64,000 bases of DNA from Astrocystis sublimbata (Eukaryota > Ascomycota > Sordariomycetes > Xylariales > Xylariaceae): the NCBI GenBank assembly GCA_022453515.1, contig JAJNNY010000016.1, positions 248,001 to 312,000 on the forward strand, written 5' to 3'. The notes below the pieces were generated by a model. It was given only the letters and a program-made list of their open reading frames with translations. It made no database searches and had not been told where the DNA came from. This document shows, piece by piece, positions 1-11,700 of this stretch. Positions within the stretch are counted from its first letter, which is position 1. Each line of letters begins with the position of its first letter. A program made the position numbers and the translations under genes.

Positions 1-28
1 CCATGGCTCAAGATATTCGACAACTCAC

Positions 29-126
29 ATATCCAAGGGATACACGAGGGTATTCGCTAGAACAGCACCGGTAGCACCGGCCACAGCAGCACCCCACGGA
101 GGGAGCGGTTTCGACTGGGCGCTCAT
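29..126 (-). CDS. Mitochondrial carrier family transporter, first exon only (PMP47/ANT1-like)
   Basis: Seen: reading down from an ATG at 124-126, 98 bases encode about 32 residues beginning MSAQSKPLPPWGAAVAGATG and continuing into LANTLVYPLD. A GTGAGT donor at 28-23 follows inside the next codon; the rest lies outside the window. Known: a Gly/Ala-rich first transmembrane helix ending in the P-x-[DE] signature starts the first repeat of the mitochondrial solute carrier family. The wording PW..A.AGATGAVLAN..VYPLD is what I associate with fungal peroxisomal adenine nucleotide carriers (PMP47/ANT1), which bring ATP into peroxisomes. Inference: the subfamily is probable but rests on one exon; another carrier is possible. 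The gene diverges from palB. Confidence 0.72.
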
Positions 127-1549
127 ATCAAACGATAACTATGTTGCTAGTTGATGTGTAGAACTGATGCGGTATACCGAAAGGTGAAGGAGGCAAGCGT
201 GGAGCGAGCACGGAGACAATCAGTCGCAGACGCCGGCGGTAACAGTTTCTGGCGATTGACTCGCACGACCAGGACGGTGGCCGGGTAGTTTAACCGTTGT
301 GCCGTGGGTATTGAACTAGGCAGGTATTGACGGGTCAAAGCTACAGGTAGACACGCACTTCTACAGCAACGGTGGGATCGCGACTCGTGTTGGGATGCGC
401 AGAACAAAGCGATCTCAGCTCACGGCCGATTTGAAGGGTTGCGGGAGAGCGGGAGAAGTATAGAGGAATCTCGGTCTTCTCGCAGTTTTCTGTTCAAGTC
501 GAGATTGTTACGAAAACAGTGGCTGCATTTTCTACGTCATGGCGAGATGTCGAAGTCGGGAGATAACCGACTCGCACGTCTTGCAGTTGAAGCGCGCATC
601 AGGCCGAGCGAGCCTGTGAAATCAATGCGTTGAACCTCGGCCAAATCGCTCGGTCACTGGGACCGGGGATGCTTATCGTCCGTCAATCGGCAGCAGGCGA
701 CGCAGGGCAAGTCACCTGCCGAGCGTGCCTACAGCCAGCTCGAGCCCAGCTCGCCCAGCTAGGTAAGTATGTACCTAGGTAGACATCAGATCCGAATCTT
801 GCAGGTGGTCTGTGCTAAGCTACCCCGGTCTAACGGACCAATAACCCATACGGCTGAATAGGTACCTTAGCGGGCTTAGGTACCTTAGGTAGGTACTTTA
901 GCTTCATGTGCTAGCCCCGCTAGAAACAAGCTGGGAGGTACATTCGATAAGCAATCTAAATCTTACGTAAGCCCTGTGTCTCGGTGAGATGATGAAATTC
1001 CACAAGTACTCCTAGTCCTATGTTTGACAACCCAAGCATAAATCGAGAGCCTTACGTGGGTTATAATCGGAATAAGAATATCATGCAAATGCATTTCTAT
1101 AAACTCTCACGGTCTTTCGTGAAGGGGCTCAAATCATATGGTATGTTGGTACTTGGCCAAGGTTAGATCGTCACTTCCCGCGCCGGGCAGCGAACTGCTG
1201 CACAAAATACAATCCGTACGTACCCAGTCAAGCCAGTCGAGCCAGTCTCAGCCAGCCCTCACCTGCCATCTCAACGGCATCGATGCATTTTAAAAATCCT
1301 AAAGAAAAACTCGCGATTATCCATTCGGAAGGACTCAAAAACAATTCGTTTTCTTTCCCGCTCAGCTTGGGGGGTTCATCCTTCCTCATATGTGCTGTCG
1401 AGACACGTTAGTTAACTACGATCAACACCAGAGTGATTTGACTTGACTGTAAGGCCTACCGTCGCGTCGCTGGACCTCAAATCACCCTGATCTTCATCAT
1501 AGATGAAAAGACTTCCATGCGTAGAAGAGCGCGATGATATATGATCGAA
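127..1549. other. Intergenic region between divergent carrier and palB genes
   Basis: I see no supportable gene. It should hold both divergent promoters. Around 757-786 and 861-902 it carries clusters of the TAGGTA/TACCTAGGTA motif found throughout the window's intergenic DNA, and near 1221-1257 a degenerate run of CCAGTC-type repeats. Confidence 0.6.
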
Positions 1550-4232
1550 ATGGAGGCAAAAGCTCAGGTAATCGGCTCCATTCAATTATATCTCACCCTA
1601 ACCGTAACCTATGTATCATTTAATGACATGTCAACCTCCAGGAGCGTGAAAGACTGGCCTTGTCCTGTGCCGGTCAGGAGGCACTGGACCATGTCATAGC
1701 AGCGGCAGAGCTCTATATGAAAGCAGCAAGGCAGTCGTCAAGTCCGATAGAGAAGAAACGCTTCAATAGGAAGTGTGAGGAGCTGATTATGAAAGCCGAG
1801 AGCCTAAAGAAATCAGCCAGCGTAACAGACACGGCCAGTCGCATAGGGAAAACCCTCAAACTCCCACGACAGGCCCGTCAACTCCCTACATCCGAGAAAA
1901 CCATTTTATACCGCAACTCCCGCCTTCATGGCAATACCTTTCCTCCCTGGGAGTCTGACCCCGATCCCGCATATTTTGAGGGGGAAGTATACAGGTACTC
2001 ACTTGACACGCGCTGCCCGTCCAAGCAAATTGCTAACGAGCGAAAAGCGATCCCTCCCCCTTCACTTTATCACCCAAACAGAAAGCCGTTTTTGCAGGAT
2101 GGAAACGACCTACTGATCTTAATAAGGACACCTCTCACCATGCAGATGATTGGGACCCGAATAACGTGGCTGTAGAAGCGGACAACGACTACGACCTCGT
2201 GCAAGACATAACCACAGATTGCTCAGTAGTGGCCAGTTTGTGCGCCGGGATGAAGCATCTTCGGCCAGGCCCTACCTCTCTACTATCTGCCATGATGTTC
2301 CCGAGCGGCCCAGAAGGGCAGCCAGGGATCTCTCAGAACGGGCGGTATGTGTTTCGCATGTTCTTCAATGGATGCTTTCGCAAAGTGGTAATCGATGACC
2401 GCCTCCCATCTTCAACCAATGATCGTACTTTGTATGTCGTTGACCGCCAAGACCCACATGTGATCTGGCCTGCACTGGTGGAAAAGGCATACCTAAAAAT
2501 CCGTGGTGGTTACGACTTCCCAGGCAGCAATTCCGGCACGGACTTGGGCATCTTGACAGGCTGGATCCCGCAACAACTATTCCTGCAAAATGACGAAGTG
2601 GACCGAAACGCCACTTGGCGGCGGATTAAGAAGGCCTACGACTTCAACGACGTTGTAATCACTCTAGGCACCGGGCATCTATCGCCCAATGAAGAAGAAG
2701 CTCTCGGTCTGGCAGGAGAACATGACTACGCAGTTCTAGACTTATCGGAGTCTCTTGAGAACAAGAGACTCTTGGTCAAGAATCCATGGTGTGATGGACT
2801 GGTCTGGAAAGGGGTTGGTTCAGCTTCATCGAATACGACTGATGACCATCCTATCAAACTCAAGCCTGGCTCTTTCTGGATCAGCTTCGACGACGTGATG
2901 CAAAATTTTGAGTCGCTCTATCTAAATTGGAACCCAAGTCTGTTCACCGATCGTCAGGACCACCACTTCACATGGCAGCTCCCGGACGCCAACATGATCG
3001 GCTCATTCGCACACAACCCTCAATTCTCCATGGAGGCCCATGCGAGTAGTCAGACCTGGATCTTGCTGAGCCGCCATTTTCAGGACGAGGAGCTAGAAAT
3101 ATCCCGGAAACCGAGCACCAGCATGGCTGCCGTGTCGAATAGACTAGGCTTTATGAGCCTCTACATATTCGAGAACAACGGCAGGCGAGTACAGCTAAGT
3201 GACAAACCAGTCTATCGTGGCCCTTTCGTGGACTCGCCCCAGACTCTCGCGCCATTTGAGGCCAAGCCGGGCGTAAAATATACCATCGTCGTCGCAACCC
3301 AGGATATGCCCCTACCAAAGTACTCATTTACGTTGTCCTTTTTCTCACGCACGAGTCTGGACATAGCCCCCGCACAGTACGACCTCAAGCACTACACCGA
3401 GTGGCACAGCAGGTGGACGCATCGCACAAGCGGCGGTAATTCCGCCTCGCCCCTGTATTTCACAAACCCGCAGTACAGCATCACCCTGCCGCGAGCCGGG
3501 TCCCTCTCGATCCTGCTGTCGACCGCCAAGGAGGACCTTCCCGTGCACGTCGACTTAGTCTGGGCCAAGGGCCAGCGGGTGGTCGCCGTGACGGTCCGCG
3601 ACCTCGTCGTCGCTTCGGGCGACTACCGTCGCGGCTGCGCCCTCGCGTCGATGCACAACGTCGACGCGGGCACCTACACCATCGTGTGCTCGACCTTCGA
3701 GCCTGGCCAGATGGCTGACTTCACCCTGCGCATCGGGTCGGACGTCCCCTGCACGGTGACACCTGTACCCGGCGATGCGGCGGGCCGTCTGCGCACCCAG
3801 CTCACCCCCCTCGCGTTCCGCGACGGCGAGCTGAAGAGACGAGCTCCTGTCTCCGTCCAGCGACTCGCGCGCCTCAGCATCGTGGTTACGAGGGGGGATG
3901 TCTCAACCACTGCAGCTAGCACTGGTCGCTTCTCCGGCTCAGCGGGCCCCGGCACGCCTCGTGGACATCCGACGATCCGCGCGACCCTGGAGAGAGGTCG
4001 TGGACCTCACAAAGACGTCCTTGTGTCGACGGGGCAGGGCGAGTTTCAGGAGGCGGGGCTCGGGCTGCGCAGTGCAGAGTGCGATCTCGACCCTTCGATC
4101 ACTCGATCGCAGGACGTATGGCTTGTCGTCGAACAGATTGGTAGTGTCTCGCTAGACGAGGGTAGTCTTCGAGTCGAGTTGTTTAGTGATAGAGAGGTGC
4201 TCGTTGGCGCTTGGGAGGGCGTTGACGAGTAA
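1550..4232 (+). CDS. palB: Calpain-like cysteine protease PalB/Rim13 (pH signalling)
   Basis: Role from the family: PalB/Rim13 is the calpain-like protease of the fungal alkaline-pH pathway that cleaves the PacC/Rim101 factor at endosome/ESCRT sites. Seen: three exons, 1550-1567, 1642-1994 and 2048-4232, with introns of 74 and 53 bp (the second has the branch point GCTAAC), giving 851 residues, the usual PalB size. Residues about 8-75 form an MIT-like helical domain. The calpain core carries the triad C182 (in TTDCSVVASL), H349 (GEHDYAVLD) and N369 (KNPWCDG), followed by two C2-like domain III modules. The start is the in-frame ATG before the first intron; joining at 1994/2048 restores the conserved SPFTLSPKQKAVFAGWKRP stretch. 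All catalytic residues are present, so it looks functional. Confidence 0.93.
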
Positions 4233-4491
4233 ATTGGGAAGACGCAAAGGGTTGAAGATCGATCCTAAGTCCTTTGATGCGGAACATTTAGTAGACCCCA
4301 ATGCGAAATATACTTTGACTGTTATCACTCAGGATCTAGAAATCATCGGGATTTTTTGTTCTAGCCTAGGGGTAGGCTTCTGCTGCTGCTGCGAGAAACA
4401 CGAAGAATATTTCGTCTTCTCAAAATCGCCCGTTAGGGCCGTGAGAGCCCCTCTATACTTACCCTTTGGCTACACCTACCATTCGTGCTGA
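4233..4491 (+). pseudogene. Possible degraded calpain domain III-like relic just after palB
   Basis: Beyond the palB stop, the frame through about 4246-4490 encodes FDAEHLVDPNAKYTLTVITQ. This resembles palB's own domain III segment at about 3240-3310 (PFEAKPGVKYTIVVATQ). It soon runs into a Cys-rich stretch with no family resemblance. Inference: it may be a remnant of a partial duplication or of a second calpain gene, now part of the 3' region. The similarity is about 20 residues long, so chance or a retained 3' UTR ORF is possible. Confidence 0.35.
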
Positions 4492-5844
4492 CCCCTTGCC
4501 TTTTTTTCTTACCGCATTTCTTGCCGGTACCATAATGTTTTGTCTATTCGGCGTGCTTCATAAAGTAATGCGATACTCATCTCGACAGCCGTTAGTGAAG
4601 TGCTGGACGAAGGCCTTCCTCTAGGCAGCGATGTCTATTATCAGCAATTTCCACTGCCTGCCCGCAGGGGGCCAATCCAATACCTCCTCCCATCGCCCAT
4701 TCCTATCAAGGTTGATATTAGTAGAAACAAGGCTGATGAGACGAGCCATCCAACCGGTTTGATTTATTGTTGAGTCGTCAAGCTCAGAGAAGATTAGTAG
4801 AGTGTGACGTTGGCTGTCAGTCTATCGTCATGACACAATCGTTCAGTATCTGACCCATATCCAATTGGCTAAATACACATTTACGTTTCAGTCGAGTAGT
4901 ATATGCATGCCATGGAGCACTTTTTTTTCTGCTTACGATAAGTTTGAGGCGCATTGATATTTACCAACGCGATTGATCTGTTGACGTGTTTGTTCTCAAC
5001 AATAGTTTGTTTTAGATTTCTCTTATCTGGATTCTGTTGCATTAGGCAACACATAGTAATATAAAATAAGTTGCATCCCCATAGTGTTGTCAAAGAGGCG
5101 CCAAGCGCAAAACAGTATGTGCATATGTACCTAGGTTCGAGGATTATCTAGAAATCCTCACCCAACAAAATAATAGATACAAGATATTTTAAGAATTGAT
5201 AATCAGCGATTTTTTGTTTCTCTCTCGAGAAACGACTCGCTCGAACAATAAAGCCGATATGGCTAGTTTCAGAATACGTACCTAAACGACAGCAACGAAC
5301 AAGCAAAAGGGTATATTTGTTGGGGACAGGAATGAAGGGGAATTTTCAATGTTAATGAATATCGATGAACGCGTTGTCTCCTTTTCATGCATGTCGGAGA
5401 TTGCGCCATCATTTTCGTTTCTCGTCTCTCATGAGCCGTTTTGCATCCTTCTCATAGAAGTGGCTCCTCATCCTTAGTGTCGGCAGATGGTTACCAAAGC
5501 TTGCTCAGCGATGCTTCGTAATTAGATGAATTGTAGCTCTTTCGTTGATGGGATTTCCGAAATCGTGGACAACGACAACCAATCTTAGCCAAGTAACGTC
5601 CCGTAGCACTTCTCCTCGCCGTTGGAACTCCGCCATGCGCCTTGACGCCATGCACTCTTTAGGCCGTGACAAATTGCACAACCTCAATACCCTGAACCTT
5701 TTGAAGAGCCTTTGCAATAAGTGGCATCACCCAGCGCCGTATGTACAGCTCCAATGAGCAAAAATGACAATGGTGCAGGTCTCGCCGAAGTATACCCACA
5801 GCGTGCTTGTTAGCCCCGTCGAGGAAAGGCAACAACACATATGG
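4492..5844. other. Intergenic region between convergent palB and the C2H2 gene
   Basis: No gene seen. Moderately AT-rich around 4850-5400. It should contain the 3' ends of the two convergent genes. Short ORFs here have no family resemblance. Confidence 0.55.
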
Positions 5845-7523
5845 CTACGGGACACCGCGACGCCTGCGACCCCGATTGGGGCCATCGGGGCGTTGTGCAA
5901 GCACGTCACGCAATGCGGGGTCGTCTTTGTCCTTGTCCACATGGTGCACGCGAACATGCCTTGGGCAGACGTCAGAATACGAAGCAGGAATAACCACATA
6001 GAGGGAGCTAAATACCTTTGTAGATTATCTGGCCTGGGATATTTGTGTTCCCGATCGGGGCAGAACGGACACACATACCCAGGAGAATCATGCACAAGGC
6101 CATGCCGAATCATTTCGTTCTTCCGCTTAAATCCTTTGCCGCCTTCGCTACGAGGGCACCCTTGCACCGGACAATAATGAGGTCGAGCTGATGAGTGTAC
6201 ATTGGCATGCGAGTTCAACAAATACTGCGTCTGGAAGGGCTGCGCGTTACAGCCTTGAAAAGTACAGATGAATTGGCCAACCTGGGGGTTGGTCATACTG
6301 TCAATGCTCATCCTGTCTGCAATCCGATCAGTCGGTGGTGTCAGGATTTGACTTATCGAAGAGCGATCCAGCTTGATAGCACTGCCACTATAGTCTGGGC
6401 CCAAAGGAGACTGGTGGTTGTTGTTCGCGTTTGTGTACGGGTATGGGCTGAGGGCGGGCAACGTGTTAGGCGGCGACAGGATACTGCCCCTATAGTCTTT
6501 TGGCGAAACAGGCGGAGATGTATGGTGCGCTGGAATCGCTCCGATGCGCGACAGTCCTGTCGGCGAAGAGAGCGAAAGATGTGGGTTCGTACGCACAGCA
6601 GCAGTATCAGTCGGTGAACCCTGGAGGTGTTCATAGAATTGTGATCTTATCGATGGTAATGTCTCATGACTCGATGAATCGGACCTTGGAGAGGCCATCT
6701 GAAGCGGGGCTAGATCCCCAGGGTTTCCCGGGGGTAGGCTTGTCGGCGACCTTACATTGTTTGGATGCATCAGGACTTGGCTGGGTGTACGTTGGCGTGG
6801 AGAGTACGCGTCTGGAGAGCCATGCACAGGATACGGCGAGACTGGCGGTGCGAGCACCGGTCTTTTCGTGTTCGTTATGGATGGCTCTCGTGTTCTGCCG
6901 ATGGCCATGGTCTCAACCACGCCACCTCGCTGCAAGTTTCCAGTGTCGTGTGTTGAGCATTGCAAACCGGCTGTATCAGTCGATTTGGAGACGGCTTGAG
7001 CAGCCGCCAGAGCGTTCGTTGCTAGGAACCTCAAGTCAACCGATCCCGTTACCGATGAGGGCTCCGGTGCTGGCGGTTCAACGACTGGTCTAGCGAAGGC
7101 TATTGGCATTGGCGACATGTCGTTGCTCCGGATTCCATCTTCGTCCTCGGACTCTTCTTCCAAGTCACTTCCGCTCTGGCTGTCATCTTCAGAACCAGAC
7201 ATACCAAGCGGTCGAGACCCCGCCTCCTGAGAAATCTCAGGGCGCCTTCCTCCATCGAGATGTGATATCAGGACAGCATCGCCCTGACTGGGTTGAATCT
7301 TATGCCGACGATTAGAAGATTTCCCGCTGAAACTAGATGAGAGACTAACTAGAGGAAGAGGGATAGCCGGCGGAGAAGGCGAGGGTTTCAGTTTCAGAAC
7401 ACACGGCTTCATCAAGGGACTGTTCTGTGGAAACACCTCATCGGGATCATAGATGTCGCTAGCTGGAGGGTTGTGAGCGAGTGACGGACCAGTATATGAA
7501 GCCATGTTTTCAGTGACTGGCAT
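5845..7523 (-). CDS. Three-finger C2H2 zinc-finger protein, probable transcription factor
   Basis: Seen: two exons, 7523-6016 and 5959-5845, with a 56-bp intron, giving about 540 residues. The join restores the third finger (LQ-R-HVRVHH), which the unspliced frame loses. The first 420 residues are low-complexity, rich in Ser/Pro, with an acidic patch near 120-140. Then come three fingers: CTFQGC...HANVH, CPVQGC...HGLVH and CPFC...HVRVH. A basic tail GRRRRGVP ends at a stop at 5847-5845. Known: this finger block with the DKDKDDP..RDVLAQRPDGP tail is shared by a group of Pezizomycotina C2H2 regulators whose targets I cannot name. The start is uncertain: ATG 7523 is chosen, ATG 7505 is an alternative. 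Inference: nuclear DNA-binding regulator. Confidence 0.85.
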
Positions 7524-8186
7524 GGCCGAGCCGTTACTCACGCATTGGTCCTCTTAGCACATGATCAGGCTGCTGAATAATCCTCAGGCGGCCGGGGAAC
7601 AGCGCCGGCTCCGGCAGGTACGACGACCAGTTTACGACAGCGTCTCAAAGGCACTTTATCTACGCTGCCGGCTTCGATAGCAAAGGCTCTGCCTCGAGAG
7701 AAAGCTGCCTTGGACCGACTGGGGTTCGCGTACAGGCGTGGGAAGATGGCAAGATGACGCGGTACTTCACGTCCGAAGGCTCTTTATGCGGCTGCACACC
7801 CAGGCCGTCAGGGTCCCGAAGAATGGAGAAATATAGCAAAGCAAGTCTTCGCCGCCCCCCTTCGCTATGGGTAGGCCCGCCAAGAAGCACCAGTCAATCC
7901 GGAGTATCCAGGCAAGTAGGCAGTGGACGGCCACAGTGTACTTATAAGTGAGTGAAGCTGGGTTGCATAGGGGGCCGGGAGCTTAAGATGAAGATCGGGG
8001 TGACGACGGAACTGAAGAGGGATGAGAAAAATGCTGGACCGGGTTGGAGGGGTAATCGATGGGACCGACTGCTGGTGATGGAACATGGGAACGAAGCGGT
8101 AGATGTGTGGCAGCCGGTACCTGGAGAGATAGGTACGGAGACAAGGAAAACGTGGGGATCAGGATCAGGGGACCACGATGAGATAG

Positions 8187-8224
8187 GCTAGGATTAGGTA
8201 GGTAGGTAGGTAAGTGTAGGTACG
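8187..8224. repeat. TAGG/TAGGTA short tandem repeat
   Basis: Tandem GGTA units within an intergenic stretch. The same motif recurs at 8401-8460 and at many other intergenic places in the window. Confidence 0.85.
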
Positions 8225-8566
8225 GGGTAGCAGAGGCAGCTAGCTAGCTGGACGTTGAGATTGAGCAACCCAGCTCGCCAGGCAAGGCAGGAAAATCGGC
8301 TGCGACGTCTTGGTGCCGGAATGCCTGTCTCTACGTGAGACCCGGTCTCCTCGTAGTTGCTCGCTCGTTGGTGGTTGACGGGCTCTCCAGCTAATGCCCA
8401 CATAGGTATGTTAAGTTGGTACTTGGGTGTAGGTATGTTAGGTTAGGTAGGTTATGTAGGCAATGGACGTGTTACGGTAGCAGTCGGCGATGTGGGCTGT
8501 ATGTGCTGAGAGGTATGTAGATAGGTAGGCATATAGCCCGAGATCCGCTCCCAACCTCTTTCACTC

Positions 8567-8607
8567 ACACACTCTCTCTCTCTCTTCTCTCTCTCGCGCT
8601 CTCTCCC
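8567..8607. repeat. CT-rich microsatellite
   Basis: Imperfect (CT)n run interrupted by TT and CG. Confidence 0.85.
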
Positions 8608-8671
8608 TTGGTGCCTGGGTTTGGCCTGGGGCTCGGCTGGCAGCTGGGAAGCGTTGCTACTACTACCTACC

Positions 8672-8678
<7 letters not shown>

Positions 8679-8707
<29 letters not shown>
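8679..8707. repeat. (CTG)n trinucleotide repeat
   Basis: About nine to ten CTG units preceded by CTA units. On the minus strand it would encode poly-Ala or poly-Gln, but no gene is supported here. Confidence 0.9.
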
Positions 8708-8709
<2 letters not shown>

Positions 8710-11700
8710 TCCTAGACGCACGTAATTGCGTGCTACAGTAGGTGCTGCAATAGCGAGACTACTGTGTCATAGGTAGTATGCTGCTGGAGCCGCCGCCGGG
8801 GCTGCAGGTGCAGGTGCAGGGCCAACCGCCGCAAGCAGAAAAGCAGCGAGGTCGACAAGGTTTACTAGGCTCGACTAATAGCGTCTGATAGTCAATCAGA
8901 GCGGGGGAGGGAGACGTGGTTTCGCGGAGGCTCTTCTCGCGTGCGCTATTTTGGTGGGACTGCTGGGGTGATGCTGGGTGGATGCTGGACGAGCTTTGAC
9001 GACTTGACGACGTCCAGTGAGACGGCCTTGGGTTCGGCGTGGGTAGCCTGGATTGGTGGGGATGGGGACCAGGCCGACCAGGCCGACCAGGGTTTGGCTG
9101 AGGACGGGCTTGTGTGGGCTCCAGCTTGGATGGGCTTGGAGGCTTGGAGTTGCTTGGATGGCGGATGGCGGATGGCTGATGGCTGGATGGGCGGCAGGGG
9201 TGGCAGGGGTGGCCAAGGGAGAATCAACAATTTGATGCTGGGGCTCGCCAGTGTCTCGCCTGGCCGTGGACGGGATCAGGCAATTTGCCAGATGCACGCC
9301 GGTGCTGCAGTGCTGTGCGGGTACGTAGGTCAGGACATATGCGCACCTGGGCAGGGACTGACGGGATGTGCGTGTGTATAGGCCGACCTAAAGTATGTGT
9401 GCGTTGTACCCAGACTGGTCCAGGTACCTTTCCGCCGCTGTCGACGACCAGGTGGTGGCCGTGGGTTGCTCGGGTCAAGCAGGTATTGACTGCCGCATAA
9501 ATACCACCAAGGCCGGTGTGTGGCTTCAAGGTTGCGTACCTTGCAAGTACGTCGTGGGCCCAAATCCCAAATCCAGCAGCCCGCGCGCGCGACAGGCAGT
9601 TCGATTCCCGCGGGATCGACTCAGACCCGTCAAGTACCCCGGAAGTACCGCACTGCAGCCAGTCACGGCGCGCCTAGGGGTGTGAGATAGGTACCTAGGC
9701 CCCCCCCCCAAGCTCGCCCAGCTACCCAGGTCTAGCGCTATCGAATCGCCGTGATCGACAGATGAACACAGGCTCAACTCCTCAACAGGCTGGCTCGGCG
9801 AATCTCTCAAGCAGGTTTTGTCGTCTGAACCTCTGTGGTTATGTATAAGCAGCAATTGCATTGCCGGAAGCCAGGCTTCATCTAACGCCCACACCCTCCA
9901 CTGGCGAGACTGGCCAGTTGAACCTTGGACGTTAGAGCAGCGTTCAGCGTTCAGCGTTCACCTGCTGTTCAGTGTTCGCACTAAGAAGTACGGCGCGTGG
10001 GCAGGAGGAGCCAGCAGGCAGAGAGCTATTGCCGAGTAAGATTACAGGACTTAGGGTGCTTGTGGGCGTTTGGGGACCCGACGACTCACGAGTCCCATAG
10101 ACTCCGAGACCTAGACGTCGAGCCAGCTGAGCCTCTTCTTCTTGGGACACACACAGCTTCTTGCTTACGTGCCTTGGTACAGCAGGTCAGAAGTCAGGCC
10201 TCAAGATCACCACCACTGACTGTATGAGTGATTATTCGCTCCGCAGACGCAGTTGCATTAGTCGACGGGGATACAATGCCGAGTAGGTAGTACCCAGTCC
10301 CCCCGGTTTGCTCCAACGTCAGCAAGCGGCGTGCGGCTGCAACCGAGCGGCGAGAGCTGTGCGGCAAAGCTACGGACGTATGTAACAACAGACTGCGTCA
10401 CTCAACAGACTTCATAATCCAGTGGCTAGGTCCTGGTGAGTGGTCAGTCGTGTCCGCAATCTGTCACTCTCTAGCTGTCAAGAGACCTGTACTTGCTATG
10501 CGTTCAAGGGAAAAGGTTGAATGGGAGAGGTAGAATACCAATACTTACGTTGTCCATCCAATGCCCGTTGGTTATTGTGTTCCGTTCTTCACCCACTCGG
10601 TAGGTTACAGTCGCAACATGGGAGTTAGATAACACTCAGCTGATGTGTAGTTAACAACTTGTCAACGTGAGTAATCGTATAAGCTGCATAAGCTTGTCGG
10701 TCTATTCTTACTGAGCAAGCAGTTGAGAGAAAGAATCGTTGGTTTATATGTGACGCAGGTCGTCGATTAAGAGGTAATACGGCGATAGGCTGCTTCTGAC
10801 CATGCGCGTACACCGAGGGCCTTCTTCACAGGCTTATGAGCAGCTGGAAAAAAGCTCAAGCTTCAAGCGATCAGTCTCAAGAAAGCGGGATTGGGAAAGA
10901 CTAAATAGTCTCCGTGTAAGCCGGGCCAGCAGGGGGGTTCCGGCCTTGTGATTAGATACAGTGGTGTAATGATAGCCTTCCTCGAAGGATGGACGACGAC
11001 AGCTTCGTTGGGCTCATGACAACGTGGAATTCAACTACAATGTACAAAGACGTTGCGCTTAAGTAGAGGCGGCCGGCAGGGACTTCCTATTTACAGTTGT
11101 CACCGGACAAGGATGGCTCAGAGGCAGTCCAGAAGAAGGCTGCTCCGTCAGTAGCACTGGAAATACAAATAGAGCTACAAGTACAAGGCATGAGGTGGTG
11201 ATGGTGATGGCGATCCGCCGAGTGGTTGTTGCATTATGCCGCTCACCTCTCAGCTATACCAACAACTAGACCGCAGCCAGTCATCTTCCTCTTTCCAATC
11301 TACGGACTATCTAGTAGGTGTGATGCTCGCGCAAGGTCGGGCGGTTTTTGCTTTTCGACTGCCGCTTGCATCAAATATACCTTAGGTACCTGGTGTGCAT
11401 CGAGCAATGACAACCACACTTACCCATCCGATCGAGAGACGCTCCTCAGCAACCTTTCTCCCACGGATCTTAGGCCATGTAGTTGCGACAGAGTTGATCA
11501 GCAACATGTATGAAGAGACTGTGCTTTGAATTAGCCCACAAACACTTTTCCCGGCCATTCCAAGGTCTAGGTTCTAGGTATTGGTTCCGGGTATTGGTTC
11601 TGCAAGCCATGGAAGCGACTAACTTCTCCTTTATGCGCAGTCCATGGCAGCAGCACCAAGGCAGGACAAAGGGCGTTGATGTCTAACCTTCAGGTGCGGA

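Noticed and set aside
5727..5959. Unspliced C-terminal extension of the C2H2 gene
   Set aside because: Reading through the 56-bp intron destroys the third zinc finger; splicing restores it and ends the protein at 5845.
8941..9381. Several overlapping GC-rich ORFs with Trp/Gly or Pro repeats
   Set aside because: They are translations of an imperfect GC-rich repeat region in all frames, so coding is not supported.
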